Source: Streptomyces sp. SS1-1
GTDB lineage: Bacteria > Actinomycetota > Actinomycetes > Streptomycetales > Streptomycetaceae
Reading direction: 5' to 3'
DNA length: 64,000 nucleotides
Assembly: GCF_008973465.1 (NCBI RefSeq)
Contig: NZ_WBXN01000004.1
Coordinates: 496,001-560,000, forward strand
Shown: piece by piece, positions 16,217 to 25,242 of the stretch
Layout of the letters: each line of letters opens with the position of its first letter
Position numbering within the stretch: the first letter of the stretch is position 1
The notes under the pieces: generated by a model
Database searches by the model: none
What the model was told of the DNA's origin: nothing
What the model saw: only the letters and a program-made list of their open reading frames with translations
Translations under genes and position numbers: made by a program

Positions 16217-18745
16217 ATGACTGGGAGCGCGGAGAGCGCGGAGCGGAGGTCCGGCAGGCTGGCGGCACTCCTGATCGATGTCTCGGCACAGGCGATCAGC
16301 GCGTCCGGCGGCCACGCTGCCGGGGTCTATCTGCGGTCCCGCACGCCCGGGCTGCTGCGTCTCGCGGTGCTGGAGGGGCTGCCGGGTCCGCTGTTCCGGC
16401 CGTGGTGGCGGGTGCACGCCGACCGGCCCTTCCCGGTGGCCGATTCCTTCCGGCTCGGCGTCGAGGTGGCCCTGCCGAACGCGACGGAGACGATGCGGCG
16501 CTACCCCCAGTTCGCGGCGGCCCTGCCGTTCCAGTTCGGTTCCCTGTCCGTGCCGGTGGCCGGGTCGTCGCAGATCTTCGGCGTCCTGACGGTGCTGCGG
16601 CCCTCGACGACGGACGCCACGGAACTGATGCCGGTGCGCGAGCGCCTGGGCCAGCTCGCCGAGGAGCTGGGCGCGGCGCTGGAGAAGCTGGACGGCCAGG
16701 TCCCGGACACGGTCGCCTGGGACGGGGGCCCGCTGTGCGTGCGCCCGCCGGCCACCCGCCCGCCCTCCGGGCACGTCGGGCGCTTCAGCTGGCGGCCGGA
16801 GACCGGTGAGGTCACGGCGGACGCATGGCTGAACGGCGTGCTGGGCGTGCCGGCCGAGGGCGAGTCCGTCACGGTCGACTCGTTCGCGGCGGCCGTCGCC
16901 CCCGCCGACGCCGAACGGGTCCTGGCGGTGCTGCGTGAGGCCGCCCGGGGGCGCTCGCCGGCACTTCCGCTGTACGTCCGCGCTCCGCACGGGGCGCCCC
17001 GGCTGGTCGAGGTGTGGGGGCCGCACACGGACGCCCGGGGCTCCGCCGCGCCGCCGGCGGTGCGGGGCGTCGTCCTCGACCCGGGGCCGGACTCGGTGGC
17101 GGACGCGGCCGCCGACCTGCTGCCGGACGGGGTGCTGTGCCTGGACCGGCTGGGCCATGTCGTCTACGCCAACCCGCACGCGGCGCGGCTGCTGCGCCGT
17201 CCGCGCACCGAGCTGCTGGGGCGCACGCTGTGGGAGGGCGTGCCCTGGCTGAACCAGCCGACGCTGGAGGACCATCTGCGCGGTGCGCTGCTGTCCCCGG
17301 ACCCGGTGCACTTCCATGTCCGACGGCCGTCCGGGCAGGGGCGCGAGCGTCCCCCGCACCCCTTCTCGGGTGACTGGCTGGCCCTGTCCGTCTATCCGGG
17401 CGCCGACTTCCTGACCTGCACGGTCCGGCTGGGGCACCGGGTCGCGGACGCCCCGTCGGGGCCGTCGGACGCGCAGGCCGCCCCCCAGCCGCCGGAAACC
17501 GGCTCCCTGTCCCCGTTGTACCGGCCCATCATCCTCGCCATCGCCCTGACCGAGGCCGTCACCGCCCGGCAGGTGTCCGCCGTGGTGATGCGGGAGTTGC
17601 TGCCCGCGTTCGGCGGCAACCGGCTGGCCATCTACCTGCTGCAGGAGCGGCACCTGTACCTGGCGTGGGAGACCGGCTTCCCCAAGGGGTTCCTCGCGCC
17701 GTTCGAGGGGGTGGGGATGGACGAGCGGCTGCCCGGCGTGGAGACCCTGACCAGTGGCCGCCCCCTGTTCTTCGAGTCGATGCGGCAGCTCGCCGACGCC
17801 TACCCGGGGATCGCCCTGGACGCGGAGGAGGGCTCCCGCGCCTTCCTGCCGCTGATCGCCTCGGGTCGCCCGGTCGGCTCCTGCATCCTCGGCTTCGACC
17901 GGCCGCGCAGGTTCAGCAACGAGGAACGCACGGTCCTGACCGCGCTGGCCGGGCTGATCGCGCACGCCATGGAGAAGGCGCAGCGCTACGAGAGCGAGGC
18001 GGCGCTCGCCCGGGGTCTGCAGCAGGCGCTGCTGCCCCGGCGGCTGTCGCAGCACCCGCTGATGGAGACCACCGGCCGCTATCTGCCCGGCACACAGGGC
18101 ATGGAGGTCGGCGGCGACTGGTACGACGTCGTGGCCGCCGGGGACGGGATGGCGCTGGTCATCGGCGATGTGCAGGGGCACGGCGTGCAGGCGGCCGCCA
18201 CGATGGGCCAGCTGCGCAGCGCCGTCCGCGCCTTCGCGCTCGGCGACCGGCCCCCCGACGAGGTCATGAGCGGCACCAACCACCTGCTCATCGACCTCGA
18301 CGCCGGGCTGTTCGCCAGCTGCTGCTACATCCGGCTCGACCCGGCGACCGGCGTCGCGCACGCGGTGGTGGCCGGGCATCCGCGGCCGCTGCTGCGCGGC
18401 GCGGACGGCCGTACGCAGGTGCTGGACCTGCCCGGCGGGGTGGTCCTGGGCGTGGATCCGCAGGCCCGGTACCCGGTGACGGAGCTGCGCGTCGAACCGG
18501 GGGCCGTGCTCGCGCTGTACACCGACGGGCTCGTGGAGCGGCCCGGCATCGACATCGACGTGGGGATCAGCGCGCTGCGGGTGGCGCTGGCCCGGGCCGG
18601 TGCGCCGGGCGGACGTCCGCAGGGGCGCTCGCTGTCGTCCATGGCCGACCGGCTCACGGCGGCGGCCCGGCACATGGCGGACCGCCCGGACGACATCGCC
18701 CTGCTGCTCGCGACCCGGCGTTCCATGCCGCTCCGGCCGAAGTAG
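16217..18745 (+). CDS. SpoIIE-type PP2C phosphatase with GAF and PAS sensor domains
   Basis: 842 residues, ATG 16217 with GAGG upstream; frames extending further upstream lack a start with support. The order is GAF-like (15-160), PAS-3-like (190-285), PAS (300-370, LPDGVLCLDRLGHVVYANPHAARLL), GAF (430-590) and SpoIIE/PP2C (620-835). The PP2C part has metal-binding GGDWYDV, GDVQGHG and DDIALL motifs. Such proteins dephosphorylate anti-anti-sigma factors in partner-switching systems. It has no transmembrane segment. A second phosphatase follows after 41 bases. Confidence 0.9.
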   Translation: MTGSAESAERRSGRLAALLIDVSAQAISASGGHAAGVYLRSRTPGLLRLAVLEGLPGPLFRPWWRVHADRPFPVADSFRLGVEVALPNATETMRRYPQFAAALPFQFGSLSVPVAGSSQIFGVLTVLRPSTTDATELMPVRERLGQLAEELGAALEKLDGQVPDTVAWDGGPLCVRPPATRPPSGHVGRFSWRPETGEVTADAWLNGVLGVPAEGESVTVDSFAAAVAPADAERVLAVLREAARGRSPALPLYVRAPHGAPRLVEVWGPHTDARGSAAPPAVRGVVLDPGPDSVADAAADLLPDGVLCLDRLGHVVYANPHAARLLRRPRTELLGRTLWEGVPWLNQPTLEDHLRGALLSPDPVHFHVRRPSGQGRERPPHPFSGDWLALSVYPGADFLTCTVRLGHRVADAPSGPSDAQAAPQPPETGSLSPLYRPIILAIALTEAVTARQVSAVVMRELLPAFGGNRLAIYLLQERHLYLAWETGFPKGFLAPFEGVGMDERLPGVETLTSGRPLFFESMRQLADAYPGIALDAEEGSRAFLPLIASGRPVGSCILGFDRPRRFSNEERTVLTALAGLIAHAMEKAQRYESEAALARGLQQALLPRRLSQHPLMETTGRYLPGTQGMEVGGDWYDVVAAGDGMALVIGDVQGHGVQAAATMGQLRSAVRAFALGDRPPDEVMSGTNHLLIDLDAGLFASCCYIRLDPATGVAHAVVAGHPRPLLRGADGRTQVLDLPGGVVLGVDPQARYPVTELRVEPGAVLALYTDGLVERPGIDIDVGISALRVALARAGAPGGRPQGRSLSSMADRLTAAARHMADRPDDIALLLATRRSMPLRPK

Positions 18746-18786
18746 GGGGTCTCGCCTCCCGGGGCGCGGCAGTGTAGACATGGCGC

Positions 18787-21561
18787 ATGGTCCGACTACG
18801 GGGTCGCTCGGGGGCCCGGTCGGCCCGTCGTCCCGGCGGTCTGCGCGCCCGTACGGCGCCCGGCCCCACCGCTGTCGCGTCCGGACGCGGGCCCGCCCCG
18901 GCGGCGGAGCGAGGGCCGCGCCCGGGGTGGTTCGCCGCGGCGCGGTCGACGGTCGGCGGGCGCAGTCTGGCCGGTCAGGTGTTCGTCCTTCAGATCGTGA
19001 TCGTGCTGCTGCTGGTCGTCGCCGCGGTGGTCGCGCTGGTCCTGCAGGTGCGGTACGACTCCACGCAGGAGGCCCGCAACCGCTCGGTGGCGGTCGCCGA
19101 GGCGTTCGCGAACGCGCCGGGCACCCGGCAGGCGCTGGACGAACCCGATCCGACCGCCGTCCTGCAGCCGAGGGCCGAGGCGGCCCGCAAGGCGACGGGC
19201 GTGGACTTCATCGTCGTCATGAACACCGACGGGCTGCGCTACACGCACCCCAAGCCGGACCGCATCGGCAAGACGTTCGTCGGCACGCTGGAGCCGGCGC
19301 GGTCCGGTGGCGTCGTGGTGGAGGAGATCACGGGGACGATCGGGCCCCTCGTGCAGGCGGTGGTGCCCGTCGAGGACCCGGCCGGCCGGGTGGTGGGGCT
19401 GGTGTCGGCGGGGATCACCACGGACACCGTGGGCGGCACCGCCGACCGGCAGCTGCCACTGTTGCTGAGCGCGGCGGCGGCCGCGCTGCTCCTGTCCACG
19501 GCGGGCACGGCCCTGGTCAGCCGGCGGCTGCTGCGGCAGACGCACGGTCTCGGCCCGGACGAGATGACCCGCATGTACGAGCACCACGACGCCGTGCTGC
19601 ACGCGGTGCGCGAGGGCGTCGTCATCGTCGGCGGCGAGGGCCGGCTGCTGCTCGCCAACGACGAGGCGCACCGGCTGCTCGACCTGCCCGAGGACGCGCA
19701 GGGACGCCGGGTGCTCGACCTGGGCCTCGCCCCCGGGACCGCCGAGCTGCTGCACTCGGGGCGGACGGCCACCGACGAGGTGCACCTGGTCAAGGACCGT
19801 CTGCTGGCGGTGAACCAGCGGCCCACGCATCTGCGCGGCCGCCCGTCCGGCAGCGTGGCCACCGTCCGTGACTCGACGGAGCTGCGGGCGCTGTCGGGCC
19901 GGGCGGAGGAGGCCCGCGAGCGTCTGAACATGCTGTACGACGCCGGCGTCGGCATCGGCACCTCCCTGGACGTGTCCCGGACGGCGGAGGAGCTGGCGGA
20001 ACTGGCCGTGCCCCGGTTCGCGGACTACGCGACGGTCGACCTGTTCGACGCGGTGCTGGACGGCGGGCAGCCGGAGGCGACGACGCTGGTGCGGCGCTGC
20101 GCGCTCAGCGGGGTGCGCGAGGACGCGCCGCTGTACCCGGTGGGCCGGCAGATCCGGTTCGTGGAGTCCTCGCCGCAGGCCCGGGCGCTGAAGGGCGCGC
20201 AGGCCGTGGTCGAGCCGCGGCTGGACGAGGCGCGGGGCTGGCGCGCGCAGGACCTGGAGCGGTCGGCGCAGGTGACGGAGTTCGGCATCCACTCGCTGAT
20301 CGCGGTGCCGCTGCGGGCGGGTTCGCTGGTGCTGGGCGTGGTGAGCTTCTGGCGGTCGCGCAAGTCGCCGCCGTTCGACGCGGAGGAGCCGGCGCTCGCC
20401 GAGGAGCTGGTCGCCCGCGCTGCCGTGTCCATCGACAACGCCCGCCGCTACACCCGTGAGCACGGTATGGCGGTGACGCTGCAGCGCAGTCTGCTGCCGC
20501 GCCGGCTGCCGGAGCAGAGCGCGCTGGACGTCGCCTACCGCTATCTCCCGGCGCAGGCGGGCGTGGGCGGCGACTGGTTCGACGTGCTGCCGCTGTCCGG
20601 GGCCCGGGTGGCGCTGGTGGTCGGGGACGTCGTCGGGCACGGTCTGCACGCGGCGGCCACGATGGGCCGGCTGCGTACGGCGGTGCACAACTTCTCGGCC
20701 CTGGACCTGCCGCCCGACGAGCTGCTCGGGCTGCTGGACGAGCTGGTGGCCCGGATCGACCAGGACGAGGCGGAGGACGCCGACACCGCTCCGGTGACCG
20801 GTGCGACCTGCCTGTACGCGGTCTACGACCCGGTGTCCCGGCGGTGCGTGATCGCCCGGGCCGGGCATCCGCCGCCGGCCGTGGTGCGCCCGGACGGCTC
20901 GGTGGAGTTCCCGGACGTGCCGACGGGGCCGCCGCTGGGGCTCGGCGGCCTGCCGTTCGAGGCGGCGGAGCTCGAACTCGCGCCGGACAGCCGCCTCGTG
21001 CTGTACACCGACGGGCTGGTGGAGGACCGCGAGCACGACATCGACGAGGGCCTCGAACTGCTCCGGGAGGCCCTGGCGGGCGCCGGGCGCACCCCCGACG
21101 AGACCTGCCGGGCGGTGCTGGAGGCGCGGCCGGCGGACCGGCAGAACGACGACATCGCGCTGCTCGTGGCCAGCACGCGGGAGCTCGGAGCGGACCGGGT
21201 CGCCGAGTGGGACGTGCCGTCCGACCCGGCGGCCGTGGCACGCGTGCGGGCGGCGGTGACCCGGACCCTGGAGGAGTGGGGGCTGGGTGAGCTGACGTTC
21301 GCCACGGAGCTGATCCTCAGCGAGCTGGTGACCAACGCGATCCGGTACGGCGGGGAGCCGATCCGGGTGCGGATGCTGCGCGACCGCAGCCTGATCTGCG
21401 AGGTCTTCGACAGCAGCAGCACCTCGCCGCATCTGCGGTACGCGGCGATGACGGACGAGGGCGGCCGCGGCCTGTTCCTGGTCGCCCAGCTGGCGGAGCG
21501 CTGGGGCACCCGCTACCTGCCGGCGGGCAAGGTCATCTGGGCGGCGCAGCCCCTGCCGTAG
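18787..21561 (+). CDS. Membrane-bound SpoIIE phosphatase fused to an RsbW-like kinase domain
   Basis: 924 residues, ATG 18787. A basic/Pro-rich N-terminus is followed by a helix (about 63-91), an extracellular CitA/DcuS-type Cache sensor (92-215), a second helix (220-240), PAS (255-345), GAF (385-555), SpoIIE/PP2C (570-800; GGDWFDV, GDVVGHG, DDIALL) and a C-terminal HATPase_c domain (810-924; ELVTNAIRYGG, GGRGLFLV). Phosphatase and anti-sigma kinase in one chain suggest a self-contained switch. The external sensor resembles small carboxylate binders. TAGACA ends six bases before the ATG, so the start may be leaderless. Confidence 0.9.
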   Translation: MVRLRGRSGARSARRPGGLRARTAPGPTAVASGRGPAPAAERGPRPGWFAAARSTVGGRSLAGQVFVLQIVIVLLLVVAAVVALVLQVRYDSTQEARNRSVAVAEAFANAPGTRQALDEPDPTAVLQPRAEAARKATGVDFIVVMNTDGLRYTHPKPDRIGKTFVGTLEPARSGGVVVEEITGTIGPLVQAVVPVEDPAGRVVGLVSAGITTDTVGGTADRQLPLLLSAAAAALLLSTAGTALVSRRLLRQTHGLGPDEMTRMYEHHDAVLHAVREGVVIVGGEGRLLLANDEAHRLLDLPEDAQGRRVLDLGLAPGTAELLHSGRTATDEVHLVKDRLLAVNQRPTHLRGRPSGSVATVRDSTELRALSGRAEEARERLNMLYDAGVGIGTSLDVSRTAEELAELAVPRFADYATVDLFDAVLDGGQPEATTLVRRCALSGVREDAPLYPVGRQIRFVESSPQARALKGAQAVVEPRLDEARGWRAQDLERSAQVTEFGIHSLIAVPLRAGSLVLGVVSFWRSRKSPPFDAEEPALAEELVARAAVSIDNARRYTREHGMAVTLQRSLLPRRLPEQSALDVAYRYLPAQAGVGGDWFDVLPLSGARVALVVGDVVGHGLHAAATMGRLRTAVHNFSALDLPPDELLGLLDELVARIDQDEAEDADTAPVTGATCLYAVYDPVSRRCVIARAGHPPPAVVRPDGSVEFPDVPTGPPLGLGGLPFEAAELELAPDSRLVLYTDGLVEDREHDIDEGLELLREALAGAGRTPDETCRAVLEARPADRQNDDIALLVASTRELGADRVAEWDVPSDPAAVARVRAAVTRTLEEWGLGELTFATELILSELVTNAIRYGGEPIRVRMLRDRSLICEVFDSSSTSPHLRYAAMTDEGGRGLFLVAQLAERWGTRYLPAGKVIWAAQPLP

Positions 21562-21634
21562 CGGGCCGCGGCCGTACGGCCTTTGTGCATTGGTACGAAC
21601 CTTTGACGCGCCTGCTGTTCCGCATGCCCAGGAT

Positions 21635-21657
21635 CTGATAGGAAACCTTCCTATCAG
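21635..21657. promoter_or_regulatory. Perfect palindromic operator of the chitosanase gene
   Basis: Arms CTGATAGGAA and TTCCTATCAG are perfect complements around a 3-base spacer, 47 bases before the GTG start. A palindrome of this general type is known before Streptomyces chitosanase genes as the target of the ROK repressor CsnR. No CsnR gene lies in the window. TTGACG at 21603-21608 may be the -35 box. Confidence 0.65.
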
Positions 21658-21703
21658 TGCACGTACGGCCCAGCCTCCTTCCCCCACACGATGCGGAGTC
21701 GCC

Positions 21704-22522
21704 GTGAAGCACCCCACACCCCTGCCCCGACGCACCCTGCTGACCGCGCTCGGCGCGGCCCTCGTGTCCGTCCCGCTCCTGAACCCCGCGCCCGCCGCCG
21801 CCCACCGCCGGGCGCCCGGTCTCGACGACCCGGCGAAGAAGGAGATCGCCATGCGCCTGGTGTCGAGCGCGGAGAACTCCTCGCTCGACTGGAAGGCGCA
21901 GTACCGCTACATCGAGGACATCGGCGACGGCCGCGGCTACACCGCCGGCATCATCGGCTTCTGCTCCGGCACGGGCGACATGCTCGACCTGGTCGAGCTG
22001 TACGCGAGCCGCCGCCCCGGCAACGTCCTGGCCCGCTACCTGCCGGCGCTGCGCCGCGTGGACGGCACCGACTCCCACGCCGGACTCGACCCGGACTACC
22101 CGCGGGACTGGGCGCGGGCCGCCGGGGACCAGGCGTTCCAGCAGGCCCAGAACGACGAGCGGGACCGGGTGTACTTCGACCCGGCCGTCCGCCAGGGCAA
22201 GGCGGACGGGCTGCGCGCGCTCGGCCAGTTCGCCTACTACGACGCCATCGTCATGCACGGCGACGGCACCGACCCCACGAGCTTCCGCGCCATCCGCCGC
22301 CGCGCCCTGGACCGGGCCCGCCCGCCCGCCGAGGGCGGCGACGAGACCGCCTACCTGGACGCCTTCCTGGACGCGCGGGTCTGGGCGATGCGGCAGGAGG
22401 AGGCGCACAGCGACACCAGCAGGGTGGACACCGCCCAGCGGGTCTTCCTGCGGGCGGGCAACCTCGACCTGAGGACCCCGCTGGACTGGAAGGTCTACGG
22501 CGACAGCTTCCACATCGACTGA
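21704..22522 (+). CDS. csn: Secreted chitosanase, GH46
   Basis: 272 residues from GTG 21704. It has a Tat-like signal (PRRTLLTALGAALVSVPLL, cleavage near residue 35 after AAA). The mature enzyme shows the GH46 catalytic pair E57 (SSAENSSLDW) and D75 (DIGDGRGYT). Their 18-residue spacing equals that of E22 and D40 in the Streptomyces N174 enzyme. It hydrolyses chitosan endolytically outside the cell. A perfect palindrome upstream suggests repression relieved by chitosan oligomers, and a strong terminator isolates it from fprA. Confidence 0.96.
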   Translation: MKHPTPLPRRTLLTALGAALVSVPLLNPAPAAAHRRAPGLDDPAKKEIAMRLVSSAENSSLDWKAQYRYIEDIGDGRGYTAGIIGFCSGTGDMLDLVELYASRRPGNVLARYLPALRRVDGTDSHAGLDPDYPRDWARAAGDQAFQQAQNDERDRVYFDPAVRQGKADGLRALGQFAYYDAIVMHGDGTDPTSFRAIRRRALDRARPPAEGGDETAYLDAFLDARVWAMRQEEAHSDTSRVDTAQRVFLRAGNLDLRTPLDWKVYGDSFHID

Positions 22523-22534
22523 CCCGAGCGCGGC

Positions 22535-22566
22535 GCGGGCCGCCGCCCTCGCACCCGGCGGCCCGC
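22535..22566 (+). terminator. Terminator after chitosanase
   Basis: Perfect 11-base stem (22535-22545 with 22556-22566) with a 10-base loop, starting 12 bases after the stop codon. Confidence 0.75.
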
Positions 22567-22598
22567 ACACCCGACGGCCGGAACGCCCCGGAACCGGT

Positions 22599-22625
22599 CA
22601 TAGAATGGATCTATGAGCTCATAGA
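22599..22625. promoter_or_regulatory. Three alternating half-sites over a consensus -10 box
   Basis: CATAGA (22599-22604), TCTATG (22610-22615) and CATAGA (22620-22625) alternate in orientation. The last two form a perfect 16-base palindrome, TCTATGAGCTCATAGA. TAGAAT (22601-22606) is a consensus -10 box inside the first half-site, so transcription would begin near 22613, inside the palindrome. A repressor bound here would cover the start point of the fprA transcript. Confidence 0.55.
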
Positions 22626-22643
22626 CCGGACCCGTGTACCGGG

Positions 22644-22673
22644 TAAGGTTTGCCTTAGTTTAGGCTTCCCCCG
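22644..22673. promoter_or_regulatory. Possible iron-box (DmdR/IdeR-like) in the fprA leader
   Basis: TTAGTTTAGGCTTCCCCGA at 22655-22673 matches about 13 of 19 positions of the actinobacterial iron box TTAGGTTAGGCTCACCTAA. TAAGG-N4-CCTTA overlaps it at 22644-22657. Iron control of a ferredoxin reductase would make sense, but the match is partial. Confidence 0.35.
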
Positions 22674-22707
22674 AGTCGATCTATCGCCTCTCGAAGGGAA
22701 CCTGATC

Positions 22708-24072
22708 ATGCCCCGCCCCCTGCGGGTAGCCATCGTCGGAGCCGGCCCCGCCGGGATCTACGCGGCCGACGCGCTGCTCAAGTCCGAGGTGGCCGCCGAG
22801 CCCGGTGTGTCCATCGACCTGTTCGAGCGGATGCCCGCGCCCTTCGGACTGATCCGCTACGGCGTGGCCCCCGACCACCCGCGGATCAAGGGCATCGTCA
22901 CCGCCCTGCACCAGGTGCTCGACAAGCCGCAGATCCGCCTCTTCGGCAACGTCGACTACCCCAACGACATCAGCCTGGACGACCTGCGCGCGTTCTACGA
23001 CGCCGTGATCTTCTCCACGGGCGCGACGGCCGACCGCGAGCTGCGCATACCGGGCATCGACCTGGACGGCTCGTACGGCGCCGCCGACTTCGTGTCCTGG
23101 TACGACGGGCACCCGGACGTGCCGCGCACCTGGCCGCTGGAGGCCGAGAAGGTCGCCGTCCTCGGTGTCGGCAACGTCGCGCTGGACGTGGCCCGGATCC
23201 TGGCCAAGACCGCCGACGAGCTGCTGCCGACGGAGATCCCGCCGAGCGTGTACGACGGCCTCAAGGCGAACAAGGCCGTGGAGATCCACGTCTTCGGCCG
23301 CCGCGGCCCCGCGCAGGCGAAGTTCTCCCCGATGGAGCTGCGGGAGCTGGACCACTCCCCCACCATCGAGGTCATCGTCGACCCCGAGGACATCGACTAC
23401 GACGCGGGTTCCATCGAGACGCGGCGCGGCAACAAGCAGGCCGACATGGTCGCCAAGACGCTGGAGAACTGGGCGATCCGCGACGTCGGCGACCGGCCGC
23501 ACAAGCTGTTCCTGCACTTCTTCGAGTCGCCCACCGAGATCCTCGGCGAGGACGGCAAGGTCGTGGGCCTGCGCACCGAGCGCACCGCCCTCGACGGCAC
23601 CGGCAACGTCAAGGGCACCGGCGAGTTCACGGACTGGGACGTCACCGCCGTCTACCGCGCGGTCGGCTACCTGTCCGACAAGCTGCCCAAGCTGCCGTGG
23701 GACATCGACTCGGGCACCGTTCCCGACCAGGGCGGCCGGGTCGTCCAGGAGTCCGGCGAGCACCTGCGGTCGACGTACGTCACCGGCTGGATCCGGCGTG
23801 GTCCGGTGGGCCTCATCGGGCACACCAAGGGCGACGCCAACGAGACCGTGGCGAACCTGCTGGACGACTTCGCCAACGGCCGTCTGCAGACGCCGGGTTC
23901 GCCCGAGCCGGAGGCCGTCGAGGCGTTCCTGGCCGAGCGTGAGGTCCGCTTCACGACGTGGGACGGCTGGTACAAGCTCGACGCCGCCGAGAAGGCGCTG
24001 GGCGAGCCTCAGGGCCGTGAGCGTGTGAAGATCGTCGAGCGCGAGGACATGCTGCGGGAGAGCGGCGCGTAA
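22708..24072 (+). CDS. fprA: Ferredoxin-NADP+ reductase, FprA/adrenodoxin-reductase type
   Basis: 454 residues, ATG 22708 with GAAGGGA upstream. The N-terminal FAD site is VAIVGAGPAGIYAADALL, the NADP site is VAVLGVGNVALDVARIL (about 150), and FGRRGPAQAKFSPMELREL and GWIRRGPVGLIGHTKGDANET are diagnostic of the adrenodoxin-reductase-like family. It passes electrons from NADPH to ferredoxins, feeding cytochromes P450 and Fe-S processes in the cytosol. No ferredoxin or P450 is adjacent. The leader of about 95 bases holds a palindrome and a possible iron box. Confidence 0.93.
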   Translation: MPRPLRVAIVGAGPAGIYAADALLKSEVAAEPGVSIDLFERMPAPFGLIRYGVAPDHPRIKGIVTALHQVLDKPQIRLFGNVDYPNDISLDDLRAFYDAVIFSTGATADRELRIPGIDLDGSYGAADFVSWYDGHPDVPRTWPLEAEKVAVLGVGNVALDVARILAKTADELLPTEIPPSVYDGLKANKAVEIHVFGRRGPAQAKFSPMELRELDHSPTIEVIVDPEDIDYDAGSIETRRGNKQADMVAKTLENWAIRDVGDRPHKLFLHFFESPTEILGEDGKVVGLRTERTALDGTGNVKGTGEFTDWDVTAVYRAVGYLSDKLPKLPWDIDSGTVPDQGGRVVQESGEHLRSTYVTGWIRRGPVGLIGHTKGDANETVANLLDDFANGRLQTPGSPEPEAVEAFLAEREVRFTTWDGWYKLDAAEKALGEPQGRERVKIVEREDMLRESGA

Positions 24073-24092
24073 GCGCGTCAGCGAACGCGGCG

Positions 24093-24124
24093 AGGAGGGC
24101 CGGGGCTCGAGCCCCGGCCCTCCT
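24093..24124 (+). terminator. Perfect 32-base palindromic terminator after fprA
   Basis: Fully self-complementary from 24093 to 24124, centred on CTCGAG and followed by T-rich sequence, 21 bases after the stop. Confidence 0.8.
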
Positions 24125-24174
24125 TCATGCACGAACACGACGCCCCGAAGATCACCGTCTGTTAGCTTCCCCGG

Positions 24175-25140
24175 GTGTTCTCGCTTCTCGAACCCCCGTT
24201 CTTCACCCGCCTGCGCGACGCGCGGCGGGTGCTCGTCGCCGGTGCCGGCGGCGGCTTCGACGTCTACGCCGGGCTGCCCCTCGCCCTGGCGCTGCGCGCG
24301 GCCGGCAAGGAGGTGCACCTCGCCAGCCTCTCCTTCTCCGACCTGTTCGGTCTGGACGACGGCGTGTGGGTCGATCCCGACGTCGCCGCGATACGCCCGG
24401 ACACCGAGGCGCGCGGCCGGTACTTCCCCGAGCGGAGCCTCGCCCGCTGGCTCGCCGCGCACGACCTGCCAGCCACGGTGTACGCGTTCCCGCTGACCGG
24501 TGTACGGCCGCTGCGCGCCGCGTACCGCACCCTGCTGGACCATCTCGGCGGCGTCGACGCGGTGGTGCTGGTGGACGGCGGCACCGACATCCTGATGCGC
24601 GGGGACGAGCACGGGCTGGGCACCCCGGAGGAGGACATGGCCAGCCTGGCCGCGGTCGCCGGGCTCGACGGGGTCGCCGTACGACTGGTGGCCTGCCTCG
24701 GCTTCGGCGTGGACGCCTACCACGGGGTCAGCCACGCCCTGGTGCTGGAGAACCTGGCGGCCCTGGAACGGGACGGCGGCTACCTGGGCGCGTTCTCCCT
24801 TCCGCGCACCGGCGAGGAGGGACGGCTGTTCCTCGACGCGGTGGAGCACGCGCGGCGGGAGACACCGGAGTATCCGAGCATCGTCCAAGGCTCGGTCGCG
24901 GCGGCCGTGCGCGGGGAGTTCGGGGACGTGCGCTTCACCGAGCGCACCAAGGACAGCGAACTCTTCGTCAATCCGCTCATGGCGCTGTACTTCTGCGTGG
25001 ACGCGCTCGCCCTGGCCCGGCGCAATCTCTACCTGGACCGCCTGGAGGACACGGCGCTGATGCGCCAGATCAGCACGCGTATCAAGGAGTTCCGGGACGG
25101 GCTCCCCCGCCAGCGGCCGCCTCGCGCCTACCCCCACTGA
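24175..25140 (+). CDS. DUF1152 domain protein
   Basis: 321 residues from GTG 24175. The Rossmann-like start VLVAGAGGGFDVYAGLPLALAL, the VLVDGGTDILMRGDE block and the LVACLGFGVDAYHGVSH block define DUF1152, whose function is unknown. It has no signal peptide or membrane helix. TAGCTT (24163-24168) ends six bases before the GTG and no ribosome-binding site is present, so the mRNA is probably leaderless. The conserved glycine loop suggests nucleotide or sugar-nucleotide binding, but this is inference. Confidence 0.82.
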   Translation: MFSLLEPPFFTRLRDARRVLVAGAGGGFDVYAGLPLALALRAAGKEVHLASLSFSDLFGLDDGVWVDPDVAAIRPDTEARGRYFPERSLARWLAAHDLPATVYAFPLTGVRPLRAAYRTLLDHLGGVDAVVLVDGGTDILMRGDEHGLGTPEEDMASLAAVAGLDGVAVRLVACLGFGVDAYHGVSHALVLENLAALERDGGYLGAFSLPRTGEEGRLFLDAVEHARRETPEYPSIVQGSVAAAVRGEFGDVRFTERTKDSELFVNPLMALYFCVDALALARRNLYLDRLEDTALMRQISTRIKEFRDGLPRQRPPRAYPH

Positions 25141-25242
25141 GGCGCCCGCGTCCCGGGTTCCGGCGAAGTGACCGGCACGGCCGGAGTGGTTGTATACACT
25201 CCTGATCTTCACACAAGCTCCACACAGGGGGGATGTTTCTCC

